From the NCBI GenBank assembly GCA_914767715.1, contig OU612067.1, forward strand, positions 15,073,001 through 15,133,000: DNA of 60,000 nucleotides, in the 5' to 3' direction. The first letter of the stretch is position 1. Every line of letters starts with the position of its first letter. The notes under the pieces are model-generated. The model was not told the DNA's origin, made no database searches, and was given only the letters and a program-made list of their open reading frames with translations. This stretch comes from Membranipora membranacea (Eukaryota > Bryozoa > Gymnolaemata > Cheilostomatida > Membraniporidae). Shown piece after piece: positions 1 to 11,083 of the stretch. Position numbers and translations under genes: made by a program.

Positions 1-27
1 AACTGAGAACTAACTACTTCAATTCAC

Positions 28-3000
28 CTGGGGATTTCTCCTCATCGTTGGTATCAAATCCGGCACTTGTTGCCATTTCTTCCATAGCATCAGAATATTC
101 AGGTAACTCTCCTGCTTTGAACTTAGTGTGGTCTATGAACACATACAGCTGGGTCGTACCAAACATCAACCTAAAAGATTATTACGAAATTTAGTTATAT
201 GTTCAGTATTCATCTTCTCTTTTCACAATGAGAGCTAACTCTTGATTGGCTGTAAGCTCTGATCAGGGAGTGTGGGAGGGATATCCCACCCTCCCTGCTC
301 TGAAGTGCTGTTCGGTTTGGGTAGCTGATTAAAGCCAACACATTGGGTGGTTTACATCCCACTTGATATTGCCTTTTTGTGCCAAATCCTTCCATCAACA
401 AAGACAATAGCTTTTTGCTTCATGTTTTAGTTTCACAGTCTTGTCAGAGGTACTTGCCTATCGAGATGGTTGAGTTTAGTTGCCTCTTGTATTGGTTCTC
501 CATTCACCAGTAATCTGGCTGCCTCTGACCATTTATCTATTGTGTAGTTTCCTGCTGATCCTGTCAGGATTGCGTGTTTCTCCTGAATACTCGGGCCTGA
601 AGAAGAAACGATAATATGGCTGGTTAGGCTTTGACCAAGCATGAAAGAATAAACTTGTGCACCATTGACAATGTTAAATTTTACGGTTTTATAGTGCAAT
701 GGGCTGGATCATAATTTACCAAACCGATCGTCAGAGACTGATTTTGGCCTTTACCATAGCAGGATGCCTGTCTTGGCAAGCTTTGTGGGTGGGCAGGGCA
801 GGGCACACTTATAAAGCTTTGTCCCCCCTCCAGCAAAACATTGTCAACCCCACCAACATAGCTTTGAGTCCCCTCCCCCCTTCCCCACCAACTAAACTTG
901 CCAATACATGTATTGTAAATTCTTTCATTGTGACATGTTGTCTGTTCTTTATAATTTACCTGGTAGAGTAATATCGCTTTGTTCTCCTCTCTTACTACCT
1001 ATTGTCATATCTCCGTCCAGAATGTGCTTAATGTACCCTGACAACGCTAGATCCAAGTTCAGATTTGTCAGGTAATCATTTGTTGCCTCTTTCTTTTTCT
1101 TGTCCATCTTTACCTTGACCTTTGTCTAAAACCAATATGCTGATTAAATTATTTTAATCTTTATAAGAACTAACTTCTGCCAGTGTTCATCCTCTGATCT
1201 ATCAATGACTAGAGAAACCCCAAGGTACCCGAAATTGACTTTTCATCATTTATCTAAAGATACCAAAAAAGTCTAGTCAAAAGCCAGCTGATTCATGGAA
1301 TCGCGGATTACAAATATCTATATATATGTATTTCTACACTGTCCTTGTATAAAATTAGAACTTATATGCTATGGTAGGATGCAGAGTGATCCAACAAAAT
1401 CAAACTCGGTAGAGAGGGGCAATTCTAACGCTGGCAAAACGGATCAAACTTGATGATATTTAGGATGTCAGCTGACTGAAGCAGTTATACTCACAGCATC
1501 CTTTTCTTGAGTTTCTTTGAGAAGCTCTTCATAGTTCCTCTGCATCTCAGCCATCTTTTTCTCGTTATCTAACAAAGCCTCCTGATACTCTTCCTCTAAC
1601 TCCTTCTTCATCGCATCTGTGTCTGTGATCAACACAAAACGTTATTTTAACTCAATTTGAATTCAACATTTATATACAACTTCGATGTGCAAGTTTTATT
1701 CATGGAAAATACGTTGTGCTGAAGTGGCTTAAATGTCAGTTTGAGCCTTCAAAATGCTGCCCTTCAGAAAGTTACACCAGATTCACACAGAGTCTAAACA
1801 TTAGTCAGAGAACCCGTCTGTATAGACTTTACTGCCATTATCACCAACTTAATCGATGTACATTTCTGTTTGGCGCCAGTAGAGGCTTCAAATAGTTGAA
1901 GAGCATTAGCATATGTATATATTTCTTATCACTGCTCCCTATAGATTTCTTACCTGCTTTGCTCATACCCTCAGTTTTCTCTATTCCATGTTCTCCGTTA
2001 CCCTCGGGTATCTCTACCCCACCCGACTCTAGAAGCTGTTTCAGTTTATCATTCTCCTCTTGTAGTTCTCGGATCAGCTTCTCTGTTGGGTCCTCGTTCA
2101 CAACAGCCTTTGTCTTGATTTGCTTAGCTCTGTCTGCATATCTCAATGTTGACAAGGATTCAGCGTAGTTTATGTCTGCAGGACTAATGGCTGCTATCTA
2201 TAGTGATAAATAAAAAATTGAAGGTTATGACCAAGTATTGCCCATTCTATTCTATTCATTCTCTTGCTTAGTTGCTTCAAATCATAGTGTGTTTTGTCTA
2301 TGCTTCAAATTATCAACCACAGCGCCTTTGATATTGGCCAGAGAAAACTGTTGAGAATACTCTATTGTTCATACACACTGTGATTTGATTGGATTCTAGA
2401 AATGTGACAACAAAGCTGAGCCAATCAATATTTAGTATGAGTGTATGTACAATTTAGCACAGTAATATAATCAATTGAATTTGCCCTCACTGTCATCGCC
2501 GCCGCTATAGCTCAGTGGCAGAGCGCCTGTCTAGTAAACAGGAGGTCATGAGTTCGATCCTCATTGGTGGCTAACTTTTTTCCCCCATGTATGTTGTAAA
2601 TACAATATAATAAGATAATAAACTGTCTGGCAATTATTTGATACCCTCCATCTTTGGCATTTTAGCAATTAGGTTATTGTTCAGCTTTTGCTCCTATAGC
2701 GGAGCCAGCTGAGTTATTCTTCTCGAATATTGTGTATAAATTTGCCGGAATATGGCTTTGGCTTCCACTTACAACCACCTGCGACCCCTATGATGAATTA
2801 ATGAATCGTTTGATATGTAGTCGGCATATTACATATCATCTATATACAGTATAATTACACTGGTACCAGTACAAGAATAGGGTTCTATAACCACGCTGTG
2901 CATTATGCGAGATAATAACGTGTAATAGTATTGCAGTGTAATAATCCTACCCTCTATGCATCAGTGATCAAGTTACTTGATAAAGTTTGTATAGTCGGAA

Positions 3001-6000
3001 ACGAACAACTTGACAACAAGCTGTAAAATTAACATCTGGCGTGTGAGCATTTTTATCCGCTTGGAGAGCTGTTTGACAAAATTCTCTCACAAGACAGGCA
3101 AAGCGCACCATCGGCGAGATACTTAGGCTTAAACAACAGGAGAAAGAGAAACATGAGCGGAGCAGCTAATGAGTGGAATCCATCAGAGTACTGGAAGGAT
3201 GAGAACAAACACAAACAGCTGCCTTGGGAAGATATCAGGGGTATGAAACTTTCGTCTGGGGTGGCTCACTTGCCTAAGAATCCTCAGAACATGATCGGAG
3301 TAACAATTGGGGGTGGAGCGCCGTACTGCCCCTGCCTTTATGTTGTACAGATATTTGACAGCTCGCCGGCAGCCAAAGAAGGTACTTTACAGTCGGGTGA
3401 TGAGATCGTAGGTGTAAATAACAAGTCTGTTAAAGGGTGCAGCAAAGCTGATGTGGCTAAGATGATTCAATCTACTAAAGGTCCTGTTAACATAAACTAT
3501 AACAAACTACACGCTGACCCTAAACAGGGCAAGTCTCTGGATATTATACTGAAGAAGATTAAACATAGTGTAGTGGAGAACATAAGCTCAACAGCTGCCG
3601 ACGCACTTGGTTTGAGTCGGGCTATTCTCACCAACGACTCTCTTGTCAAGAGACACAACGAGTTGGAGCGAATAGCTGAAATGTATGGTGGGCTAGTAGC
3701 ACACAGCCGTGAAGTTATGAAAGCAATCCTCTCGCTCTCCCAAGTTTACAAACAGTTTGGTGATGTGTTCGCTAGCATCGGCGTTAAAGAGCCACTTCCT
3801 AGTGCCAGCATGGCTTTCAGTCAGTTTGGTGACGCTCATAGAAAGATGGAGAGGTTTGCTGTGATGACGTTGAGAGAGTTGAAACCGATGGTGAGCGACT
3901 TGAACACTTTCCTCACCAAGGTAGTACCGGATACAAAGCTGACTATCAAGAAGTACCTTAAGGTGAAGTTTGAGTACTTGAGCTACTGTCTCAAGGTCAA
4001 GGAAATGGACGATGAGGAGCAAGGCTTCGCTTCTATGCAGGTATTAATGAATAAATACACTTTATTATCACTGATCGATGTACCAAGGTACCACTAAGGA
4101 TCATGTTTACAATAAGTGAAAAGTGTTGAAAAATAATATGGTCAGTCAATGAGGAGCAAACCTAAACCTAAACCATTCTATGCAGGTAACGCCTAGTTTG
4201 CTGATCAATTAATGTCAAGGTTTTGATGGATATCACAGCCACATGCTCGTAACTGCCAACGGCATGACAAGAGAGCCTCAATAATCATTATTGCCGCTCT
4301 CAGCATATCTAATCAATTCAGTTCCTATCGGAGGTAGGGCCCTGTCAACTTAATAAACCCTTCACTATTTTTTCACCTTTTTGTTGCTGATAAACATGTC
4401 AACAATGAAAACTAACAACTCACTAACTTAACTGTTCTCTATCTTACCAGGAACCCCTATACAGAGTGGAAACAGGTAATTATGAGTACCGTCTGGTGCT
4501 GAGATGTCGTCAAGAGGCTAGGAAGCAATTTGCTAAGATGCGAGCTGACGCCCTAGTCAAGATAGAACTGCTTGATAACAAACACGTGCAAGACACTGTT
4601 ATTCAGCTCCAGAAGTTTATATCAGCCGTAGCCACCCTCTATACCAAGTGTTACAATGTGGTACAAGAGGCTACTGTGTTTCCGATTGAAGTTAATCTGT
4701 TTGAGCATACATTCAACTACAACACCACCGGGCAGATCAATGATGGAATAAGTGACGAAGAAGAGGAGGATTACTCCTTTGCTGGAAGTAGAGACGCAAC
4801 CGCTGTAGATGGAGGTGTTATCTCAGCTCCTAATGACCTGCCCCCTCTGCAGGCTGGTCTAGCTACTAACAATGGTGATTCTGTTGTAAGCGACCTACTT
4901 GACCTTGACATTGGGGGTGCTGTACCATCTGGAGATGGGTTAAATGATTTAAGCGGTGTTGAGAGGGGGGTGGAAGCTGTCGAAAATGACGATTTTCACC
5001 GGATTACCCCTGAGACGCCTGCATCAACAGCTGAGAAGCTTGCAGATGACGTTGATCTCCTTGACCTAAACTAGGGTGGCGGGTGGACTTTCTATGTGCC
5101 CATAGTCCAATCATCTAGTCACAATTCGTATAACATCATCACTAGTCATCATCTAGTCATGTCTTTATTTATTTTTTGCGGTTATATATGGTATGTCTTC
5201 AAAAGACAGTTGTTTTATCTTATTATCCATCTTCAATTCATCCGATGAAATTATCTATATGTTTTCATTTAAAATTTTAGGTAGTCTTTAGCATCGTCAC
5301 GCCACGCGGTTACTTTAACAAAAAAAGTAACCATGTGACAAGGTTAGGTAGTCCTTGTGGTCTATTGGCACATCAATTTATTTTTTTCAGGTTCACATTT
5401 TGATTAGTTTGTCTTCCATAAACTGGATTAGCATTAGCTAGCTTGTCTTCCAAATAAACTAAACTCTTACCAATATTTGTTGTTTATGCCACTTAAACAT
5501 TTGATTCTTGCCGATGGACTCTCGATCACCCTCATAATGAGCAACAGATATTGACCAATCAGCAATAAGTGTTGCTTGGTGCATTGTTTTTCAAAAATTT
5601 TGTAAGGGAGAGGGAGTTCAAACTCACCATAACAGTTTTGCTGTTTCCACCGAGAGCGTTCTTGAGTAGTTTTGTGAGCACAGAGTCTCTGAATGGTACT
5701 CTCACACTTTTACCCGAGGAGTTGTCTGCTAGTGCTGCGATACAGTTACCCAGACTACTGAGTGACTGGTTAATGGCGGCTCCCTCCTTCAACCTATCTC
5801 CGGTGGCTCCTGTGTTCTCTGCTCTCTCACTGTGTAGGGAATATTTTAATTTTGATTATTGCCGCTAATACAGATGGTAAAGTGAAGTTTCAAGTATTAA
5901 GTTTTTTATGTTTTATCATCTTTGCCTACCGGCTTCAGGAGGTTACAGCTCAAATCAAGGAAGATAAAAATTGTGTTATCTGAGGTTCTAATCTGTCTTT

Positions 6001-9000
6001 ACTGCTTCGTTTGTGGCAACCCTCAAAAATATTGCTAAGACAGGCCACTGTGTACCATATTATATAACCACCCACAAAATCTTTTGAAGACGAGTTCTAA
6101 CAGTCCAGTCTTGACATATTTCATTTGTGGCCCACCCATGAATCTTGTCAATACAGGCTGTTGTATGCCATAACTCAAATTACCATCCATCAAAATATTC
6201 GAAAGCCAAAGCTCATAGATAATATCAGGCTATCTTTTAAAGGCGAATAGCTGACTGTTAGATAACAAGCTCACCTTCCAGCAAGGTCAACAAGGTTGAC
6301 AACAGCCTTCTTGGCTGTTTCAGCTCCGGCAGCGTTTTTATATTTCTGTACGAAAGTGATGGCGACTATTGTATGAGCTCTGCTGCTAGTGGCGTTCATC
6401 TGAGTGGCTGCTACTGTACGGTTCTCTGTACCTTCGGCCATCTTACTCTCTATACCGGCATAGTCTGCTACTGGTGCTTCAGTCAGGCCCTGAGCTATAA
6501 ATATAATTGAGATTTTAGACAGGCTTTAATTTGTATTTGAGATACCTGCCAGAACGGTTATGTCTGTTACACATTCTGCATCGTAAATCAGGATTTCAAA
6601 ACCTCAGTAGAGAGTTATGAATGTGATCAGGTATTCATGGATTTCCCTCGCCGGAGAGGGCGGAGGCAAAAGTCTGGGGGGCTCAGACTAGGCTTTCTCA
6701 AGTCATGGCACACAAGCCCATTTAAATTGAAAAAAATCTTGCTATTAAAAGCTATTGGACTCAGTGCCTCAATAGCATCTCAGATGCACATAAACCCTCA
6801 TCTCCTAACAAATTTACAACTCAAGTTTTAATTTCCTCATGATGGAAAATATCCCAAACCAAGTAAGAGCTGACAACTCCATAATCTATACATACCATAA
6901 AATCCAGTCTTAGGGTTCTCTCTGACTCTCAGACCGCCTCGTGGGTTCTTGTCTATCAGTAAGTCTCTGACCTCCTCATTGTATATCTCGAGCATGCTGA
7001 ATATAACCTGATACTCTGTGACATCACCTCCTGCCTTCTTCTCGTCAATCTGCTGATAAATCTTCTCACAGAACAGCGGTACTATACCTGCAGGTAAAGA
7101 TTACAACATACGTTAATACAGTATCTTGTCAATCTGCGCATTCGAAGCTCCGGGGCATGAGCTGATCTCAGCAACATTGAGTCTCGGAATTCCAGGTCAT
7201 AGATGGGCTGTCTCATTCTGCTTGACCAATATTTTTAACAGAACCCCGACAAAACTCATTGTCATTGCACATGAGCAAATTAAAGTTGCGCATGATGCAT
7301 ACTTAGCCCTACAACATCGGCTTTGTGGTAATGATAGCCTATTTTATCAGTGATCTACATGCCCAGTCAGACCACGAGAGTCAGTATGGCATCTTGGATA
7401 TAATTCAGAGTGTCCAACTTTTTATATGGATATGGAGCTGAAAGCCTATCCGATTACTTTGCCACAGGTACCACAGGTAGCGCCAAGCCTCAGACAAACA
7501 AAACGAGAAACTTTGACACAACAAACGAAAAGTCAGTGAGAAGTTTTCACAATGAAGTAATTGGTTTTCGTCACTTCACTTCACATTAGTGACGCCAAAA
7601 CAGGATTGATGTAAGGACTTGGTGTGTGAGATGGGAAGTTTTTTTATTATCCCCAATCTCAAATAAATCTCTCTCATTTGAGGATAAAAACTGGCACAAG
7701 TTATTTGATTTATTTATTGGATTGTTTGTCCTCATTTAGTCTTGCCTATTGAATAAGCACACTTTCTTCGCTTATACAAATAATATGATTTTATAATATA
7801 ACATTGATTCTAGGATTTAATTTCATTCAATATTTTATTGCATGCCAACCAATGGTCGAACAGTAAAAAGTTGCAAAAAAACGTTGATACGAATGTTTGA
7901 TAATGTAATTGCCAAAAACAAGCACCTGCAACCATCTTAGCACTCGGACTGAATGCAACCCTAACATATTGAGTCTTTTTAAGGTAAAAACATGTGTCAC
8001 ACACTCTCCAGCCCGAGCTGGCAGTCTTTGGGTTTTTCACTAGCACTGACGTTTATATACTACCCGACCAACTTGTCGGCCTATTGGCTAATATCAAAGT
8101 GTAGTCTCGGCCTAGTTGCTAAGATCACTGTCACTGCCAATGGGCGATTAGTGTCAGTTTCAGTTACTGGCAGCTTGATGCACACCCAGCTCAGGATGTC
8201 TTCTATGGCCTCACATCTTGGATGCATTCTAGTTTTCTAGGACGTATCACATTCTCAGTATGAGGATTTGGGGCACCTTGTGTCCCCCATTAGGGGCAGC
8301 CCAATCTTCTGTTTCTTACTAAACAACAAGACCAACTTCTCATTCACAATAAGAGATCTTTAGTCTAGCCGATTATCCCGATTGTTTGAGATCACATACC
8401 TGCATTGATGCCATATCCGACCACAGACCATGATTTTCCACTTCCTGTCTGTCCGTAAGCAAACAAAGTGGAGTTAAACCCTTCCCAGGCATTGTTAAGG
8501 ACTCCAATACCGAGATCATTGAATACTGTGTTCTGTAATAGAAGGAACGCACAAAGCCGTCAGTAAAATATAAGGAATCCCTGACTTTCAACTGAATGGA
8601 GGAATAACATATACACAACATATTATGTATGGAGTAGTATCCACGCTAACTTGCGATAATCTCAAACTGTATAGGTACTTACCGTGGCCCAGAGAGCCGG
8701 ATAAAATTAAACTTATCGTATCATAGACATGGTGAGTGAGATTAAATGTATCATGATGCATTAGGTTGCAGGGCATATAGCCTCTGGTCTATTAAATTCA
8801 ATGAATAGTTTAATTCAATTCAGGCCTTTTTAAAATTTAATTCACAGCAGATAAGTTTATTTTTATCCGGCTTTCTGGGTCGTGGTAGGCACTAAAGCTC
8901 AACTCATTCAGCAATCTCGAACCAAGGAGAGTAGTTTAGTTTGGGGTTCACTCCTGTCCAAACTATACCATCCCGAAAGAGGCAAGAGGAAACTGATTTA

Positions 9001-9622
9001 CCCTCAAGTATTTGCAGGAGGAAAAACTCGCTATTTTGTGATAGTGAAAATTGGTGTGAACTAACATCAGGTCAGCCCCAAACTAGCTAAACTTTACTTT
9101 AGCTGAGATTTTCTCCTCTAGCGAAACCCTTAGTTTGCATCTGATATGATGACAGTAACTTACCTGATCACAGAACTTTTTGCCGTTAGGGTGGCTGGTA
9201 TCAGGACCGTAGTATCCCTTATCATCAGGCTTACTTCCATCGAATGACCAGTAGCTGAAGTCAAAGGCAAACTTTCGTGGTTCGTCTTCTCCAGATGGAT
9301 CGACGACTTTAGTCTCGATGCCATTCATCTCGATGATACATTTTGCGTTCCTGGCACGCTCTCTTTTATTGTATGAACCAAGTCAAGGAACCAAACACAA
9401 AGGGTCATCTACTTGACATCACCAAATAAAACTGCCAACTGCATTTTTCCATCAATCAAGGGTTGACCTAGAACAAGTTTCTTCCCTTTGCCCAATACAT
9501 CCCAATACGCAAGGCAAACCGTTGCTGCACACACCTACCCAAAAGCACCCATAATTTTAGCGTAAACAAAAGGATATGAATGGTCGAACTCTGACAGCTA
9601 CTTTTACTGACTCCTCCGGCAT
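28..9622 (-). CDS. Kinesin-3 family motor, KIF28/KLP-6-like (3' end beyond window)
   Basis: A microtubule motor with an N-terminal motor domain, neck and FHA domain. Exons, in coding order: 9622-9578, 9370-9164, 8532-8400, 7087-6896, 6494-6275, 5829-5628, 2197-1954, 1622-1495, 1125-960, 596-458, 170-28. Phases agree at every junction and give 606 residues, with the gene running on past base 1. The start is [15 protein letters not shown]. The ATP P-loop GQTGSGKS is at residues 111-118, switch I reads NATSSRAH, and switch II DLAGSE is followed by [20 protein letters not shown]. The motor ends in [20 protein letters not shown] and is followed by a Lys/Glu-rich neck coil ([18 protein letters not shown]). 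The FHA domain spans about 460-580. I infer the KIF28/KLP-6 branch from the GYG..GIVP segment after the P-loop, SSRAH in place of SSRSH, and the FHA end [11 protein letters not shown]; other kinesin-3 subfamilies are possible. Two introns are non-canonical (AT-AC and GC-AG), and PICK1 and a tRNA lie in the intron 2198-5627. Confidence 0.9.
456..457 (-). other. GC 5' splice site (GC-AG intron) in the kinesin gene
   Basis: The exon 596-458 ends ...CTCGATAG and is followed by GCAAGTACC, the consensus of the minor GC-AG class served by the U2 spliceosome. The next exon starts at 170 after TTTTAG. The join restores codon AGG and the reading [16 protein letters not shown], as expected across the FHA domain. 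There is no GT at the required position. Confidence 0.85.
2501..2572 (+). tRNA. tRNA-Thr (anticodon AGT)
   Basis: A full cloverleaf can be drawn. The acceptor stem is GCCGCTA with TGGTGGC (two G-T pairs, one T-G). The D arm is GCTC-AGTGGCA-GAGC. The anticodon arm is CCTGT-CTAGTAA-ACAGG, with AGT at 2533-2535. The variable loop is AGGTC, the T arm is ATGAG-TTCGATC-CTCAT, and the discriminator base is T. Box A and box B are intact and a T run follows at once, so it looks functional. It has no intron. It lies in the same kinesin intron as PICK1 and on the same strand as PICK1. Confidence 0.93.
2576..2581 (+). terminator. RNA polymerase III terminator of the tRNA-Thr gene
   Basis: A run of six T residues begins three bases after the mature tRNA 3' end, the standard pol III stop. 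Confidence 0.85.
3153..5074 (+). CDS. PICK1: PICK1: PDZ and BAR domain scaffold (protein interacting with C kinase 1)
   Basis: In known animals PICK1 binds PKC-alpha and glutamate receptor tails through its PDZ domain and bends or traffics membranes with its BAR domain. Two exons, 3153-4040 and 4451-5074, join in phase (SMQ|EPLYRV) to give 503 residues. The PDZ domain is at about 31-118, with the ligand-binding loop IGVTIGGG followed by [14 protein letters not shown]. The BAR (AH) domain runs at about 150-375 and carries very conserved blocks ([64 protein letters not shown]). The C-tail has an acidic stretch (DEEEEDY) and two LLDL motifs (LLDLD; the terminal LLDLN). The start is supported by an A at -3 and continuous similarity; the first 30 residues look lineage-specific. 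The whole gene sits antisense inside a kinesin intron. Confidence 0.95.
5075..5627. other. PICK1 3' flank and remainder of the kinesin intron
   Basis: AT-rich sequence with the probable PICK1 3' UTR and its poly(A) signal. I see no further exon or RNA gene. Confidence 0.5.
5453..5458 (+). promoter_or_regulatory. Candidate PICK1 poly(A) signal (AATAAA)
   Basis: The first AATAAA after the PICK1 stop, about 380 bases downstream and 170 bases before the next kinesin exon. If used, it would keep the sense PICK1 transcript out of the antisense kinesin exon. Confidence 0.45.
8066..8338 (+). mobile_element. U2 snRNA-headed SINE-like element, copy 1
   Basis: The 5' end matches the conserved start of U2 snRNA: GTCGGCCTATTGGCTAAT, then ATCAAAGTGTAGT, which retains U2 bases up to the branch-recognition GTAGT. 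A second, degraded copy of the same head follows directly (CTCGGCCTAGTTGCTAAGAT at 8106-8125). A unique body is shared with the copy at 55884. The element (core 8075-8329) is flanked by the 9-bp direct repeat GACCAACTT (8066-8074 and 8330-8338), a likely target-site duplication. It has no poly(A) tail and ends near TCTGTTTCTTACTAAACAAC. It lies in the kinesin intron 7088-8399, antisense to that gene. Confidence 0.75.
9371..9577 (-). other. U12-type AT-AC intron in the kinesin gene
   Basis: This 207-base first coding intron begins with ATATCCTTTT directly after the codon TTC (exon end 9578) and ends with AC at 9372-9371. A TTCCTTGAC branch-site match lies at 9390-9382, with the presumed branch A at 9383, 12 bases before the end. 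These are the U12 (minor spliceosome) donor and branch consensus and the typical short branch-to-acceptor distance. Joining the exons here reads [17 protein letters not shown], the expected kinesin-3 start. No GT-AG alternative gives that reading. Confidence 0.9.
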
Positions 9623-11083
9623 GTTGGAGCTAGTGCTTGTTTATCCTGCCCCTCAGTGATGTGATGATGATCTGACTATGTGCTGCCTGTGAGCTAAGTC
9701 TGTTTGTAATATTCCCTTCACTTATCCTTCACACCTAGCCAGACAGTTACAGTTTACCTAGGCTGTATGTCGCAAGTGTTTCCAGGCCCAGATCCCTTAT
9801 TGGTTTATTGCAATATAACAGGCTTGTTATGTTGTTTTAGATATGTGGGCTGTCGTCGCTAAGGAGGTGTTCATCATATATAAGTAAATAGCAACATATG
9901 ATCACTGTATTGAACGTCAATAAAGAGCTACTCTCCAAGTTTATTGACCCAAACGTAAACTTCAGTATTGCTGACGTCGGCCAATGTATAGAATTGTTGT
10001 GTACAGGAATTAAATAATTAATCAATTTTTATTGTTCGCTCAGGTGAGTGTGTTATTATTATTGTTGTAGGCAGCAATGATTTAATGAAAGTTCAACCAA
10101 TTTAACTCCCAGTCTTTTGTAATTTAATTCCTGAACTTTTAATACAGGTCACTTATGTATTTACATATCCAGGCCTTTATTTAGACCTGTATTGTTACCA
10201 ATCCTGCTATGTTAGGCAGGCTATAAATCTCTTTAAAACTCTCCTTGAAAAACATGTTTCTGTGCCTGCACTTTGATATGTATAGTTTACCTGTCATTAG
10301 TAGGACTGTACTATCAGGAATTACAGGTGAGCTAATGAACGGTAATGAAGGTACATGTATGATATAAATTGATGCATAGATGTTATCACTATTTCTTTAC
10401 AAATTCGATCAAAATTAAGTGAGCTTCTGTGATATGCCGTGATGTTTGTGAGGACTAAAAAGCTTTTCTGTTGGTGGAAATTAGCACCCATAGTTCTACT
10501 AACTCCAACTACCTGAGATAATTTCATCATGAAAGAAGGAACAATTGCATAATGAAATCGGGAAATAAACCGGTAAAATGTCAATACCAACAATTTATAT
10601 CGCCAGCATATCACACAGCATCTTGAAATCACACATGATTTTATTGCTTGTTATAGAACATTGTATGCGTCATCAGGTATATCTATAATTGTTACATTGC
10701 TGTAGATCGTAATAATTCATATTTTTGACGGTCCAAAAACAACTTCACAAGCCATGTGGTACTAAAGAAACTTGGAGGAAAAATCTCCGGCGTGCTACCA
10801 GTTCCAATAGGCTTCAATGAGTTGTCTTATTTTCTGGCAAGAGCGGACAACTGTAAAAACATAAATGTAAGATATTTAAAATATTAGACCAAGTTTGGTC
10901 CATTTGCCTGCATTCCGAGTCGCATTCCGAGTCGCTCCCAATCCACTCGTCACGCCGCCGGAAGAGAGCAACAGGAATGCAGGCAATTGGATTAAACTTG
11001 TTCTAGTAAAATATATACAAAATACTTGACTTTAATGCTTATAAAAAGCAATTACCAACTCGCCAAACTTATGTCTATGTTTG
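9623..11083. other. Intergenic region between the kinesin start and the GPCR stop
   Basis: Presumed kinesin promoter side and GPCR 3' UTR side, both on the minus strand. Contents I can name: a 117-bp inverted repeat (10887-11003) and a minus-strand AATAAA at 10640-10645, about 440 bases past the GPCR stop, as a possible poly(A) signal. I recognise no gene. Confidence 0.5.
10887..11003. repeat. Short inverted-repeat (MITE-like) element
   Basis: Arms of about 30 bases (10887-10916 and 10974-11003) share ACCAAGTTTGGTCCATTTG and TGCCTGCATTCC with four mismatches. The centre is GC-rich, and a 12-base unit CATTCCGAGTCG is duplicated in tandem at 10911-10934. No clear target-site duplication was seen. 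Confidence 0.6.

Noticed and set aside
2731-2737. GTATAAA as the PICK1 TATA box
   Set aside because: It lies over 400 bases from the start codon without supporting elements, in an AT-rich region.
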